Below are positions 24,414 to 33,086 of a stretch of DNA of 64,000 nucleotides, piece by piece. The notes beneath the pieces were generated by a model, which was not told the DNA's origin, did no database searches, and was given only the letters and a program-made list of their open reading frames with translations. Origin of the DNA: Nonomuraea endophytica (GTDB taxonomy: Bacteria > Actinomycetota > Actinomycetes > Streptosporangiales > Streptosporangiaceae); the NCBI RefSeq assembly GCF_014203235.1, contig NZ_JACHIN010000007.1, positions 112,711 through 176,710 of the forward strand. The letters are read 5' to 3'. How positions within the stretch are numbered: the first letter of the stretch is position 1; the number at the start of each line of letters is the position of its first letter. Both the position numbers and the translations under genes were made by a program.

Positions 24414-25688
24414 TTACTTCAGGCCGAGCTGCTCGATGAGGTCGGCGGCCTTGCGCAGGCCGTCGCGCTCGCGGATCTCCTCGCCGGTGGCGGCGAGTTC
24501 GGCGCGCAGCTCAGCGTCGCCGAGCAGGCGCTCCAGGGCACCCTTCAGCTCCTCGTCGGTGAAGGTGTAGGTCGACAGCCGCACGCCGTAGCCGAGCTCG
24601 TCCACGCGCTGGGCGTTGTCGTACTGGTCCCAGAACAGCGGCAGCAGGATCATCGGCTTGCCGAAGTGCAGGGCCTCGACGGTGGTGTTGTTGCCGCCGT
24701 GGGTGATCACCAGGTCGCAGAGCGGGATGATCTTCGTCTGGGGCAGGAACTCCGCGCCGTACATGTTGTCGGCCAGCTTGATCTCCTCGTGCAGCGGGCC
24801 CTTGGAGACGATGAACTGGTGCGGGGTGGTGCCCAGCACGTCGATCACCCGCTGCATGAGCTCCACGTCGGAGGAGCCGAGCGAGCCCAGCGAGAAGTAG
24901 ACCAGCGCGCCCTCGCCCCGCTGGAAGGGCAGCTCGAAGGCCTCCTCGGTCTCACGTACCGACGAGTCGAGCCGGTGCCACGTCGGGCCCAGCGGGCGGG
25001 CGTTGGTGTAGTCGAGGACCTCGGGGTACACGTAGAGGTTCAGGTCGCCCTCGTGGATGAAGTCGAGGTCGGGCAGCGGGTCCGTGCCCTGCTCGACGCA
25101 CCAGGCGTTGAAGGCGGTCCAGATCTCGCGGTGGGTGCGCTCGTACTCGGCGCGGAAGGCGGCCCAGTCGGCGCGGTCGTCGGCGGGCAGGCCGGAGAAG
25201 ACCGGCGCGATGTTCTCGCCGCGCACCTCCAGCGGGTTGCACGACACGATGCGGGCGAACTTCTTGCCCGCGGTCAGCAGCGCCGGGAACGTGATCACGT
25301 TGTCCTCGACGATGACGTCGGGGTTCACGCGCTCGATGATGGCCTTGAGCTGCGGCTCGCAGTACTTGACACCGTCGATGAGGGAGTCCCAGATCGGCTT
25401 GGTGACGGTCGCGAGCTGCTCCAGCGTGGTCTTGCGGTATTCCGGCGCGGTCTCGCGGATGAAGTCCTTCCAGAACTGGCCGGGGTCCTGCTCCTCGGCG
25501 TCCTCCGCCGGGGGTGCCAGGTCGACCAGGTCCTCCTCGAAGCCGAGCGTTTCGAGCTTGCCCTTCCACGACGCCTCGGCCGCGAAGACGACCCGGTGTC
25601 CGCGGCGGCGCAGGATGTCGCCGATGCCGATGCTGTTGTTCGTCGGCCCGTACGCGCTCTCGGGCATGAACAGGATGGTGAGAGCCAT
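24414..25688 (-). CDS. Family 1 (UGT/MGT-like) glycosyltransferase
   Basis: A 424-residue GT-B fold glycosyltransferase. The N-terminal half begins with FMPESAYGPTNNSIGIGDIL, and the donor-binding C-terminal half has FSLGSLGSS and the signature THGGNNTTVEALHFGKP near 328-344, followed by PLFWDQYDNAQR. Such enzymes move a sugar from a UDP- or TDP-sugar to a small molecule such as a macrolide, terpenoid or sterol. The gene is divergent from a TetR regulator with only 79 bases between. What it has to do with the polyamine genes on either side is unclear. Confidence 0.88.
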   Translation of the reverse strand: MALTILFMPESAYGPTNNSIGIGDILRRRGHRVVFAAEASWKGKLETLGFEEDLVDLAPPAEDAEEQDPGQFWKDFIRETAPEYRKTTLEQLATVTKPIWDSLIDGVKYCEPQLKAIIERVNPDVIVEDNVITFPALLTAGKKFARIVSCNPLEVRGENIAPVFSGLPADDRADWAAFRAEYERTHREIWTAFNAWCVEQGTDPLPDLDFIHEGDLNLYVYPEVLDYTNARPLGPTWHRLDSSVRETEEAFELPFQRGEGALVYFSLGSLGSSDVELMQRVIDVLGTTPHQFIVSKGPLHEEIKLADNMYGAEFLPQTKIIPLCDLVITHGGNNTTVEALHFGKPMILLPLFWDQYDNAQRVDELGYGVRLSTYTFTDEELKGALERLLGDAELRAELAATGEEIRERDGLRKAADLIEQLGLK

Positions 25689-25767
25689 GTGGTCACTCCG
25701 GGGGGAAACGTCAATCTGAACGGGAATTCAAATGCTGATCTAGCGTAAAGGTCAACTTCGCGGCACT

Positions 25768-26415
25768 ATGGTGACGGATTTGCTGAACCATGGTGCATCG
25801 GGGGTGGGCGTGGCCCAGCGCAAGAGTCGCACGGATCGCCGGATCGATCTGATCGAGGCGGCGCGCCGAGCCATCATCCGGCATGGCGTCGACGGAGTGC
25901 AGCTCTCGCACGTGGCCGAGGAGGCCGGTCTGACCTCCGGCGCCGTGCTTTACCACTACCCCGACCTCAACGAGCTGCTCGTCGAGGCCCAGCACGCGGG
26001 CATGGAGCGCTTCTACGAGCAGCGCCTGCGGCAGATCGCCGCCGTCATGGACCCGGTGGAGAAGCTGGTCATGACGATCCGCTCCGGGCTGCCGACCGGA
26101 CCGCTCGACCCGGACGTGCGCCTGCTCAACGAACTCGGCGGGGCCGCGGGCCGCAACCGGATGTACGGCGTGCTGCTCACCTCGCTCTACGACCGCCAGG
26201 TGTCGATGTACCAGTCGATCCTGGACACCGGGGCCGCGCTCGGCGTGTTCAAGCTGAGCGCGGACGCGCTGACGATCTCGCGCAACCTGGTGGCCCTGGA
26301 GGACGCCTACGGCTACCGCATCACCGCCAGGCACCCGGTGATCGGCCCGGCGGAGGCGGTGGAGCTGATCCTCTCCTACGCCCGCGCGGCGACCGGCAAC
26401 GACCTCGCTCATTGA
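25768..26415 (+). CDS. TetR-family transcriptional regulator
   Basis: A 215-residue regulator with an N-terminal helix-turn-helix (VDGVQLSHVAEEAGLTSGAVLYHYPDL, about 39-65) in the TetR/BetI manner. The all-helical C-terminal part should bind a ligand. The start is uncertain: ATG 25768 lacks a clear ribosome site, and GTGs at 25804 and 25810 follow a G-run. It sits divergent to the glycosyltransferase gene and likely controls it. The 3' end overlaps the convergent potA-like gene by 7 bases. Confidence 0.88.
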   Translation: MVTDLLNHGASGVGVAQRKSRTDRRIDLIEAARRAIIRHGVDGVQLSHVAEEAGLTSGAVLYHYPDLNELLVEAQHAGMERFYEQRLRQIAAVMDPVEKLVMTIRSGLPTGPLDPDVRLLNELGGAAGRNRMYGVLLTSLYDRQVSMYQSILDTGAALGVFKLSADALTISRNLVALEDAYGYRITARHPVIGPAEAVELILSYARAATGNDLAH

Positions 26416-27449
26416 ACCGCCGGGAGCAGGACCGCGTCCCGCTCCCCCCACTGCAGCCCGACCTCGGCGCCGGGCTTGACCGCGCTTGCGCCCTGCACGG
26501 CCACGAGCACGGGCTTGGCCTGGCCGGGCACCTCGACGGAGATGTGCGAGACGCCGCCGTAGAAGCTGACGTCCAGCACGGTGCCCGTGAGCGGGCCGTC
26601 CCCGGTCAGTTCCAGCTTCTCCGGGCGTACGGCCAGCAGCGCCGCCGCCCCTTCCGGCACCTGCTCGACGGCCGTGCCGCGCAGGGTGCCGAAGTTCTCG
26701 GTGCGCAGGGTGCCGTCGGGGCCGGCCGTACCGGCGAAGAGGTTGTTGGCGCCGACGAAGTCGGCGACGAAGCGGGAGCGGGGCCGCTCGTACAGCTCGA
26801 CGGGGCGGTCCACCTGGCGCACCCGGCCGGTGTCGAAGACCGCGATGCGGTCGGCCAGCGACATGGCCTCCTCCTGGTCGTGGGTGACGACCACGAAGGT
26901 GATGCCGACCTCGTGCTGCAGCCGCTTGAGCTCCAGCTGCATGTCGGCGCGGACCTTCTTGTCCAGCGCCGACAGCGGCTCGTCGAGCAGGAGCAGCCTG
27001 GGGCGCTTGACGATGGCCCTGGCCAGGGCGACGCGCTGACGCTGGCCGCCGGACAGCTGCTGCGGTTTCCTGTTCGCCTGGGTGGACAGGCCGACGGTCT
27101 CCAGCACCTCGCCGACGCGCTTCTTGACCTCGCCCCGGGGCAGCTTCTCGCGCTCCAGGCCGTAGGCGACGTTCTTGGCGACGCTCATGTGCGGGAACAG
27201 CGCGTACGACTGGAACATGAGGTTGATCGGCCGCTTGTTGGGCGCCAGCGTGAGCAGGTCGGCGCCGTCGAGCGAGACCGAGCCGCCGTCGGGCGTCTCG
27301 AAACCGGCCAGGATGCGCAGGAGCGTCGTCTTGCCGCAGCCCGAGGGGCCGAGCAGCGCGAAGAACTCGCCCTGGCCGATCTCCAGCGAGACCCCGTCGA
27401 GCGCGGTGACGTCGCCGAACCTGCGCGTGATGCCGTCAATCTTGAGCAC
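26409..27449 (-). CDS. potA: Spermidine/putrescine-type ABC transporter ATPase
   Basis: A 346-residue ATPase with Walker A GPSGCGKTT (34-42), LSGGQRQR (132-139), Walker B LLLLDEP (152-158), and a C-terminal TOBE-like region from about 240 (LLAVRPEKLEL). This layout is that of PotA/CUT1-like proteins. The GTG start overlaps the permease stop by 14 bases and has GGGGAG before it. It is the last gene of the four-gene potDBCA-like operon. Confidence 0.92.
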   Translation of the reverse strand: MLKIDGITRRFGDVTALDGVSLEIGQGEFFALLGPSGCGKTTLLRILAGFETPDGGSVSLDGADLLTLAPNKRPINLMFQSYALFPHMSVAKNVAYGLEREKLPRGEVKKRVGEVLETVGLSTQANRKPQQLSGGQRQRVALARAIVKRPRLLLLDEPLSALDKKVRADMQLELKRLQHEVGITFVVVTHDQEEAMSLADRIAVFDTGRVRQVDRPVELYERPRSRFVADFVGANNLFAGTAGPDGTLRTENFGTLRGTAVEQVPEGAAALLAVRPEKLELTGDGPLTGTVLDVSFYGGVSHISVEVPGQAKPVLVAVQGASAVKPGAEVGLQWGERDAVLLPAVQ

Positions 27450-28215
27450 GGGACTCCCCGATCTTCGTCAGCCGCTGCCCCGCGATCACCGCGGTGAAGC
27501 TCACCAGCAGCAGGATCGAGGCCAGGGCGTTGATCTCCGGGGTCACCCCGAATCGGATCATTGAGTAGATGACGATCGGCAGCGTCGGGTCGGCGTTGCC
27601 GATCGTGAAGAAGGCGATGACGAACTCGTCCAGCGAGAGCGTGAACGCCAGCAGCGCCCCGGCGATGATGCCGGGCGTGAGCTGCGGCAGCGTGACCTTC
27701 ACGAAGGTGGTCACCGGGCCGGCGCCCAGGTCGCGGCTGGCCTCTTCCAGCGAGGTGTCGGCGCCGGTGAGCCTGGTGCGCACGACCGCCGCCACGAACG
27801 CGGTCGAGAACACCGCGTGCGCCAGGATCACCGAGTGGTGGCCGAGCGTCTGGTTGAGCGTGATGAACAACATCAGCAGCCCGATCCCGAGCACCAGGTC
27901 GGGCAGGACGGCCGGCATCAGGGCCACCGCGTCCAAGATCTTGGAGCGCGTGTAGCGGGCCAGGCCGACGGCCAGCAGGGTGCCGAGGACGGTGGCGATC
28001 GCGGTCGAGCTCACCGCCACGATCAGCGTGTTGACCAGGCCCGAGATGACCCGTTCGTCGGCGAGCAGCTCGCCGTACCACTTCAGGCTGAAGCCCTCGA
28101 AGGTGTAGGCCGACTCACCGGCGTTGAACGACATCGCGACCAGGACCGCGATCGGCAGGTAGAGGAAGACGATCGTCGCCCAGAACGGGACGTGGAGAAG
28201 CTTCGGCCTACGCAC
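27436..28215 (-). CDS. potC: Polyamine-type ABC transporter permease, PotC-like
   Basis: A 259-residue permease with an N-terminal membrane segment, FNAGESAYTFEGFSLKWY after it, and the coupling loop EEASRDLGAGPVTTFVKVTLPQLTPGI. It closes with the FTIGNADPTLPIVIYS region typical of PotC. The GTG start overlaps the PotB-like gene by 8 bases. Confidence 0.92.
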   Translation of the reverse strand: MRRPKLLHVPFWATIVFLYLPIAVLVAMSFNAGESAYTFEGFSLKWYGELLADERVISGLVNTLIVAVSSTAIATVLGTLLAVGLARYTRSKILDAVALMPAVLPDLVLGIGLLMLFITLNQTLGHHSVILAHAVFSTAFVAAVVRTRLTGADTSLEEASRDLGAGPVTTFVKVTLPQLTPGIIAGALLAFTLSLDEFVIAFFTIGNADPTLPIVIYSMIRFGVTPEINALASILLLVSFTAVIAGQRLTKIGESRAQD

Positions 28216-29062
28216 GGCGGGCCGCCCAGGACTGCACCATGAGCAGCACGATCAGCACGGCGATCAGCGCGAGCGTCAGCGTGGCGCCGAAGGGCTCGTC
28301 GCGCGCCTGCAGGAACTGCGTCCTGATCAGGTTGCCGACCATGATGGACTTGCCGCCGCCGAGCAGGTCGGGGATGACGAAGTTGCCGAAGCTCGGCACG
28401 AACACGAACAGGCAGCCGGTCAGCACACCCGGGATCGTCAGCGGCAGGGTCACCTTGCGGAAGGTGGTGAAGGCGGAGGCGCCCAGGTTGGCCGAGGCCT
28501 CGCGCAGCTGCGGGTCGAGCCGCTCGATCGCCGCGTACAACGGCAGCACCATCAGCGGCAGGTAGGAGTAGAGCAGGCCGACGACGATGGCGCCGTCCTT
28601 GTAGAGCAGCTCCAGCTGGGTGCCGAGCACCGAGTTCACGATGCCGGGACCGCTCAGCAGCATGATCCACGCGTAGATGCGGATGATGAAGTTCGTCCAG
28701 AACGGCAGCACGATGGCCACCAGCGCGATGGTCTTCCAGTTACGCGGGAGCTGGGCGATGAAGTACGCCGTGGGGTAGCCGATCAGCAGCGCGAGCAGCG
28801 TGGTGATCCCGGCGATCTTCAGCGAGTTGCCGAGCACGCTCAGGTACAGCGGATCGATCAGCCGGGTGAAGTTCTCGGTGGTGAACTCGTAGATGATGCC
28901 GCCGAACCGGCCCCGCCGGAAGAACGCGGCGCTCAGCACCAGCGCCAGCGGCACCAGCAGCAGCACGATCAGGTAGGTCAGTCCCGGCGACAGGAAAGCG
29001 AACGCCGCGAACCGGCGCCCCCGTGCGGGGGACGCCGGCCGGGTCTTGGTCTGGCTGGTCAC
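28208..29062 (-). CDS. potB: Polyamine-type ABC transporter permease, PotB-like
   Basis: A 284-residue permease with six membrane segments and the coupling loop EASANLGASAFTTFRKVTLPLTIPGV. It has the PotB-like closing block PSFGNFVIPDLLGGGKSIM. The GTG start lies six bases after the binding-protein gene, and its end overlaps the PotC-like gene. Confidence 0.92.
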   Translation of the reverse strand: MTSQTKTRPASPARGRRFAAFAFLSPGLTYLIVLLLVPLALVLSAAFFRRGRFGGIIYEFTTENFTRLIDPLYLSVLGNSLKIAGITTLLALLIGYPTAYFIAQLPRNWKTIALVAIVLPFWTNFIIRIYAWIMLLSGPGIVNSVLGTQLELLYKDGAIVVGLLYSYLPLMVLPLYAAIERLDPQLREASANLGASAFTTFRKVTLPLTIPGVLTGCLFVFVPSFGNFVIPDLLGGGKSIMVGNLIRTQFLQARDEPFGATLTLALIAVLIVLLMVQSWAARRA

Positions 29063-29068
29063 GTCGGC

Positions 29069-30199
29069 TTACTGCGCCTGAACCTCGGTCGACAGGCGGG
29101 TGTACTTCGTCGACGCCTCGCCCAGGTCACGGATGGACTCGCCGTTGAGCAGCTCGGCGGGCTTGATGCCCAGCAGCGAGCCCTCGGGCACCTTCACGGC
29201 GTCCATGGCGGCCTTGTTCGGGACCTTGTAGTTGATGTTCTCGGCGGCCCAGCCGTGGATCTTCGGGTCCAGGATGTAGTTGATCAGGGCGTGCGCGGCC
29301 TCCTTGTTCTTGGAGGACTTCATGATCACCATGGTGTCCACCCAGAGGTCGCTGCCCTCCTTCGGGACCACGAACTTGATGTTCTTCTTCGGGTCGGTGG
29401 TCGGGCACCAGCCGTCCCACGCCTCGACCATCACGGCCTCGCCGGACTTGAGCTTGTCGCCGAAGGTGGTGTCGTCGTAGCCGAGCAGGTTCTGCTTGGC
29501 GGCGACGAGCAGCTCCTTGGCCTTGGCGATCTCGTCGTCCTTGTCGGTGTTGACCGAGTAGCCGAGCGCCTTGAGGGCGGGCAGGGCCAGCCAGCGCTCG
29601 GTGGTCATCATCGTGACCTTCTTCTGCGCCCAGGCCGGCGGCTTGAGGATGTCGTTCCAGCTGGTGGGCTCGGCCTTCACCAGGTCGGAGCGGTAGCAGA
29701 TGCCCGTGGTGCCCCAGGTGTAGGGCACGGAGTACTTGTTGCCCTTGTCGTAGGACAGCTGGGTGGCCTCGGGGTAGAGGTTGCTCAGGTTCGGGATCAG
29801 CTCGGGGTGGATCGGCTCCAGAAGCCCCTGCTCCCACAGCGCCTGCGCGTACTGACCCGACACGAACGCCACGTCGATGCCGCTGTCACCGGGGACGGCC
29901 AGCTTCTTCATGGCCGTCTCGTTGGTGTCGTGCAGGTTGATCTTGACGTTGGAGACCTTGAGGTCCTGCTTGACCTTGTCGGGTAGCTCCTTGGGCGTGT
30001 AACCGTCCCAGACCGTGACCTGGAGCGACTGCTTGGACAGGTCGGCGTTGGCGTTGAGCTGGGCCGCACTGGCACTGGGCGCGGCCTCTGCGCCCGTGCT
30101 GGTCGACTCACCACCGCCGCCGCACGCTGCGGCGGCGAGCGCGAGGCCGGCAACCGCGACGGCGGCCGGAAGACGACGGGTGAACCGGGTACGGAACAC
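29069..30199 (-). CDS. potD: Polyamine-type ABC transporter substrate-binding lipoprotein, PotD-like
   Basis: A 376-residue binding protein with a lipobox ending at Cys26 (AAAAC). It has the PotD/PotF pattern VTVWDGYTPKEL, VPYTWGTTGICYRSDLV and MVEAWDGWCPTTD, with many aromatic residues that in this family cage the polyamine. The GTG at 30199 was chosen because AAGGAG lies eight bases before it; an in-frame start at 30244 would add a non-signal extension. It leads the operon and is divergent from the sugar-kinase-like gene. The ligand could be putrescine, spermidine or a related amine. Confidence 0.92.
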   Translation of the reverse strand: MFRTRFTRRLPAAVAVAGLALAAAACGGGGESTSTGAEAAPSASAAQLNANADLSKQSLQVTVWDGYTPKELPDKVKQDLKVSNVKINLHDTNETAMKKLAVPGDSGIDVAFVSGQYAQALWEQGLLEPIHPELIPNLSNLYPEATQLSYDKGNKYSVPYTWGTTGICYRSDLVKAEPTSWNDILKPPAWAQKKVTMMTTERWLALPALKALGYSVNTDKDDEIAKAKELLVAAKQNLLGYDDTTFGDKLKSGEAVMVEAWDGWCPTTDPKKNIKFVVPKEGSDLWVDTMVIMKSSKNKEAAHALINYILDPKIHGWAAENINYKVPNKAAMDAVKVPEGSLLGIKPAELLNGESIRDLGEASTKYTRLSTEVQAQ

Positions 30200-30374
30200 G
30201 GTCGCTACTCCTTCAGGAATTCGGGGAAGAGGTCGCGCAACCATCCAGGCACGCCAGACCAGGAGAGGAGTGTTGCAGTAGAAATCAACATGAGCAAGAC
30301 TTTTCCGGACATTGCCACCTGGAAGTTTGGTCTGCCTGTTGAACTCGGATTCAATATGGGAGCGATTGCTCTCT

Positions 30375-31574
30375 GTGGGTGAGAATCCCCTTACCGAACG
30401 GGATCACGGCCTCACCGCCGCGCTCCTCGCCGCGCTGGCGACGGAACCGCCGGCGCCGTTCGCCGTGCGCCGCTTCCAGCCGCTGCCCACTCTGTCGTAC
30501 GGCGAAGCTGATCAGGGCACCGGGGTGGCGCCAGAACGCGGCTTCGGCGAGCACGTGGACATGACCAACCACTCGGTCGTCGTGGCCGAATCGGTGGTCG
30601 TCAAATGGCTCACGCCGCCCGTTCCGCTCCCGCACCCGACGCCCGAGATCTTCGCCCACCTCGTTGATGCCGGCTTCAACGAAACCGCTCCCCCTTACGC
30701 GGCTCTGACACGCTCCGACGGCAAGTCGGAGCTCCTGCTCGCCCTGGTCACGGGCTACCTTCCGGACGCCAGGGACGGCTGGGAGTGGTGCGTGGACGCC
30801 TGCGCTTCATCCGACACCTCCTTCGCGACACCGCTCGGCCACCTGGCCGCCAACCTCCACACCGCCCTGTCCACCCTCCCCGCCCCCTCAGACCAACCCA
30901 CGGACCCCGAGCGCGCCCCAGATGGCGGGCCGGACAGCGGCGCTTTCAGCGGGCCGGACAGTGGCCCAGACGGCGGCCCGTTCAGTGGGCCGGACCGTGG
31001 CTCCGAGAGTGGCCAGGACGCTGGTCTGCTGGCTCGGGGGGTGGGGGCTCTGGAGGAGGCGCTGGCGGTGACCGGCGGGGAGGACGGCGCGTGGCTGGCC
31101 GGACAGGCCGGGCGGATGCGGGCCGAGCTGGCCCCGCTCGGCGCTCCGGCGACCGGGCCGCGGATCAGGATCCACGGCGACCTGCACGTGGGACAGATCC
31201 TGCGCTGGCGGGACGGCTACGCGGTCATCGACTTCGACGGCAACCCCACGGTGGCCGACGCCGCGCCGTACCAGCCGGCGGCCAGGGACGTCGCACAACT
31301 GACCACGAGCCTGGAGCACGTCGCCCAGGTGGCGATCAAACGCCGCGGCACCGCCGCTGACAAGGCCGCCGACTGGGTACGGCGGGCCAGACGCGAGATG
31401 CTGACCGCCTACACCGGCGCCTGTGACCTGCTCGACCCCGCCCTGATCAGGCCGTTCGAGGTCGAGCAGGAGTGCCGCGAGCTGATCTACGCCGCCCGCC
31501 ACCTGCCCCGCTGGCGCTACGCCCCGATGGGCGTCCTGCACACCTGGTACGACGAGAAAGAGGACCCCGCGTGA
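30375..31574 (+). CDS. Sugar phosphotransferase, glucosamine-kinase/maltokinase-like
   Basis: A roughly 399-residue kinase of the aminoglycoside-phosphotransferase fold. The catalytic loop reads IHGDLHVGQILRW (near 265) and the metal motif IDFDGNPT (near 284). This pair resembles actinobacterial glucosamine kinases and maltokinases. Between the lobes, about residues 175-215, is an unusual Gly/Pro/Asp/Ser repeat linker (SGPDSGPDGGP-like). The start is unsure: GTG 30375 lacks a strong ribosome site, and TTG 30366 or 30312 are possible. It is coupled by GTGA to a SIS-domain gene, which fits amino-sugar phosphate use. Confidence 0.72.
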   Translation: MGENPLTERDHGLTAALLAALATEPPAPFAVRRFQPLPTLSYGEADQGTGVAPERGFGEHVDMTNHSVVVAESVVVKWLTPPVPLPHPTPEIFAHLVDAGFNETAPPYAALTRSDGKSELLLALVTGYLPDARDGWEWCVDACASSDTSFATPLGHLAANLHTALSTLPAPSDQPTDPERAPDGGPDSGAFSGPDSGPDGGPFSGPDRGSESGQDAGLLARGVGALEEALAVTGGEDGAWLAGQAGRMRAELAPLGAPATGPRIRIHGDLHVGQILRWRDGYAVIDFDGNPTVADAAPYQPAARDVAQLTTSLEHVAQVAIKRRGTAADKAADWVRRARREMLTAYTGACDLLDPALIRPFEVEQECRELIYAARHLPRWRYAPMGVLHTWYDEKEDPA

Positions 31575-32524
31575 ACCCCGAGCTGTTCCTGGCCGACCTG
31601 GAAGCCAAGCCTGAGGCCCTGGCCAAGCTGGCGGAGTCGCTGGCCGACGACCCGTTCGCGGCGATCCCCGGCGACGTCGAGCGCGTGGTGTTCCTGGGCA
31701 TGGGAAGCTCCCGCTACGCCGCGGGCGTGGCGGCGCTGCGGCTGCGGGCGGCCGGGGTGAACGCGGTGGCCGAGTACGCCTCCGCGCGGGCCTCGTTCCC
31801 GGCGGCCCGTGGCACGCTCGTGGTGCCGATCTCGGCGACCGGAGGCAGCAGGGAGACCCTGGACGCCGTCGCCCGCTACCGGGACAGGCAGGCGTTCGTC
31901 GCCGCGCTCACCAACGACATCGGCTCGGCGGTGGCCGAGGGCGCCGACGCGGTCGTGGACATGCTGGCGGGCGAGGAGCTGGGCGGGGTGGCCTGCCGTA
32001 CCTTCCAGCACACGCTCGCGCTCCTGCTCGCCCTGGAGGCGCGGCTGAGCGGCGGCCACCGCGGCGTGGCCGGGCTCGTGTGGCAGGCGGCCGAGGCCAC
32101 CGCGGACCTGCTGGACCGGCGCGAGCAGTGGCTCCCCCGCGCCATCGAGCTCCTGGACGGCCCGCACGGCGTCTACACGATCGCCCCCGCCGAGCACCTG
32201 TCGTCGGCGGAGCAGTCGGCGCTGATGTTCCGCGAGGGTCCGCGCCGCCCGGCCGACGCGTGCGAGACGGGCGACTGGTCGCACGTGGACGTGTACCTCA
32301 CCAAGACCCTCGACTACCGCGCCATCCTCTTCCCCGGCTCCGCGTACGACGCGCAGGCGATGGAGTGGGTGGAGCAGCGCGGCTCCACGGTGCTCGCCGT
32401 CGGCGCCGACCTGCCGGGCGCGGCGGCCTCCATCCGCTACACCCACGACACCGACCCGGACGTAGCCCTGCTCACGGAGACACTGGTCGCCGAACTCGTC
32501 GCCGCCCACTGGTGGTCGAACTGA
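31571..32524 (+). CDS. SIS-domain sugar-phosphate protein
   Basis: A 317-residue protein with two SIS-like halves: FLGMGSSRYAAGVAALRLR near residue 37 and VPISATGGSRETLDAVARY near 80, then GVYTIAPAEHLSSAEQSALMFREGPR in the second half. It resembles the isomerase part of glucosamine-6-phosphate synthase and AgaS-like deaminase/isomerases. The GTG start overlaps the kinase stop. Together they suggest phosphorylation and then isomerisation or deamination of an amino sugar. Confidence 0.82.
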   Translation: MNPELFLADLEAKPEALAKLAESLADDPFAAIPGDVERVVFLGMGSSRYAAGVAALRLRAAGVNAVAEYASARASFPAARGTLVVPISATGGSRETLDAVARYRDRQAFVAALTNDIGSAVAEGADAVVDMLAGEELGGVACRTFQHTLALLLALEARLSGGHRGVAGLVWQAAEATADLLDRREQWLPRAIELLDGPHGVYTIAPAEHLSSAEQSALMFREGPRRPADACETGDWSHVDVYLTKTLDYRAILFPGSAYDAQAMEWVEQRGSTVLAVGADLPGAAASIRYTHDTDPDVALLTETLVAELVAAHWWSN

Positions 32525-32559
32525 CCGCCCGAAACTCCTGACCGTGCCGGCCTTTCTCA

Positions 32560-32583
32560 GGTACGGCTGACGCGTGCCGTACC
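32560..32583. terminator. Hairpin between convergent genes
   Basis: Eight paired bases (GGTACGGC with GCCGTACC) around an 8-base loop, lying between the SIS gene stop (32524) and the deaminase gene stop (32589). Confidence 0.6.
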
Positions 32584-32588
32584 AGAGA

Positions 32589-33062
32589 TCAGCCGGTGTG
32601 GAAGCGGCGGTGCAGGGCGCGGATCTCGGCGGTCAGCGCGGGAGCGGGGCCGTCGACCACGGCGTCGGGCACGACGGCGCGGATGGGCAGCGTGGCGACC
32701 GGCGGCGCGGGCACCCCCAGCTCACCGAGCCACTCACCCAGCTGCTCGGACGATGCGGCGTACACGATGCGGCCGAGCCCGACCCAGCCGTGGGCGGCCG
32801 CGCACATCGGGCAGTGCTCCCCCGAGGTGTACACGGTGGCCGCCGCCCGCTCCTGCGGCGTCATGTTGGCCGCGGCCCAGCGGGCGATCTCGAACTCCGG
32901 GTGCCGGGTGTGGTCGCCGCCCGCCACGTGGTTGTGGTCCTCGAACAGCACCGCGCCCCGGCCTGACACCAGCACGGAGCCGAACGGCTGGTCGCCCTTC
33001 TCCAGCGCCCGCGCCGCCAGCTCCACGCAGCGCCGCAGGTGCAGCAGGTCCCTGTCGTCCAT
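32589..33062 (-). CDS. Zinc-dependent nucleoside/cytidine deaminase family protein
   Basis: A 157-residue deaminase with the zinc site His54-Pro-Glu56 in RHPEFEIARW and Cys84-x2-Cys87 in SGEHCPMCAAA. PFGSVLVSG near residue 27 is typical of the guanine/tRNA-adenosine deaminase branch. The ATG start is followed by a plausible helix and the protein is full length. It lies 24 bases downstream of the choline dehydrogenase gene on the same strand, but a functional link is not evident. Confidence 0.85.
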   Translation of the reverse strand: MDDRDLLHLRRCVELAARALEKGDQPFGSVLVSGRGAVLFEDHNHVAGGDHTRHPEFEIARWAAANMTPQERAAATVYTSGEHCPMCAAAHGWVGLGRIVYAASSEQLGEWLGELGVPAPPVATLPIRAVVPDAVVDGPAPALTAEIRALHRRFHTG

Positions 33063-33086
33063 GTCGCCTCCCCCGATCTTGGCAAC

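Noticed and set aside
30255..30345. DasR-like half sites (AGACCA and TGGTCT) before the sugar kinase gene
   Set aside because: The halves are about 60 bases apart and do not form the contiguous palindrome, so chance is likely despite the amino-sugar theme.
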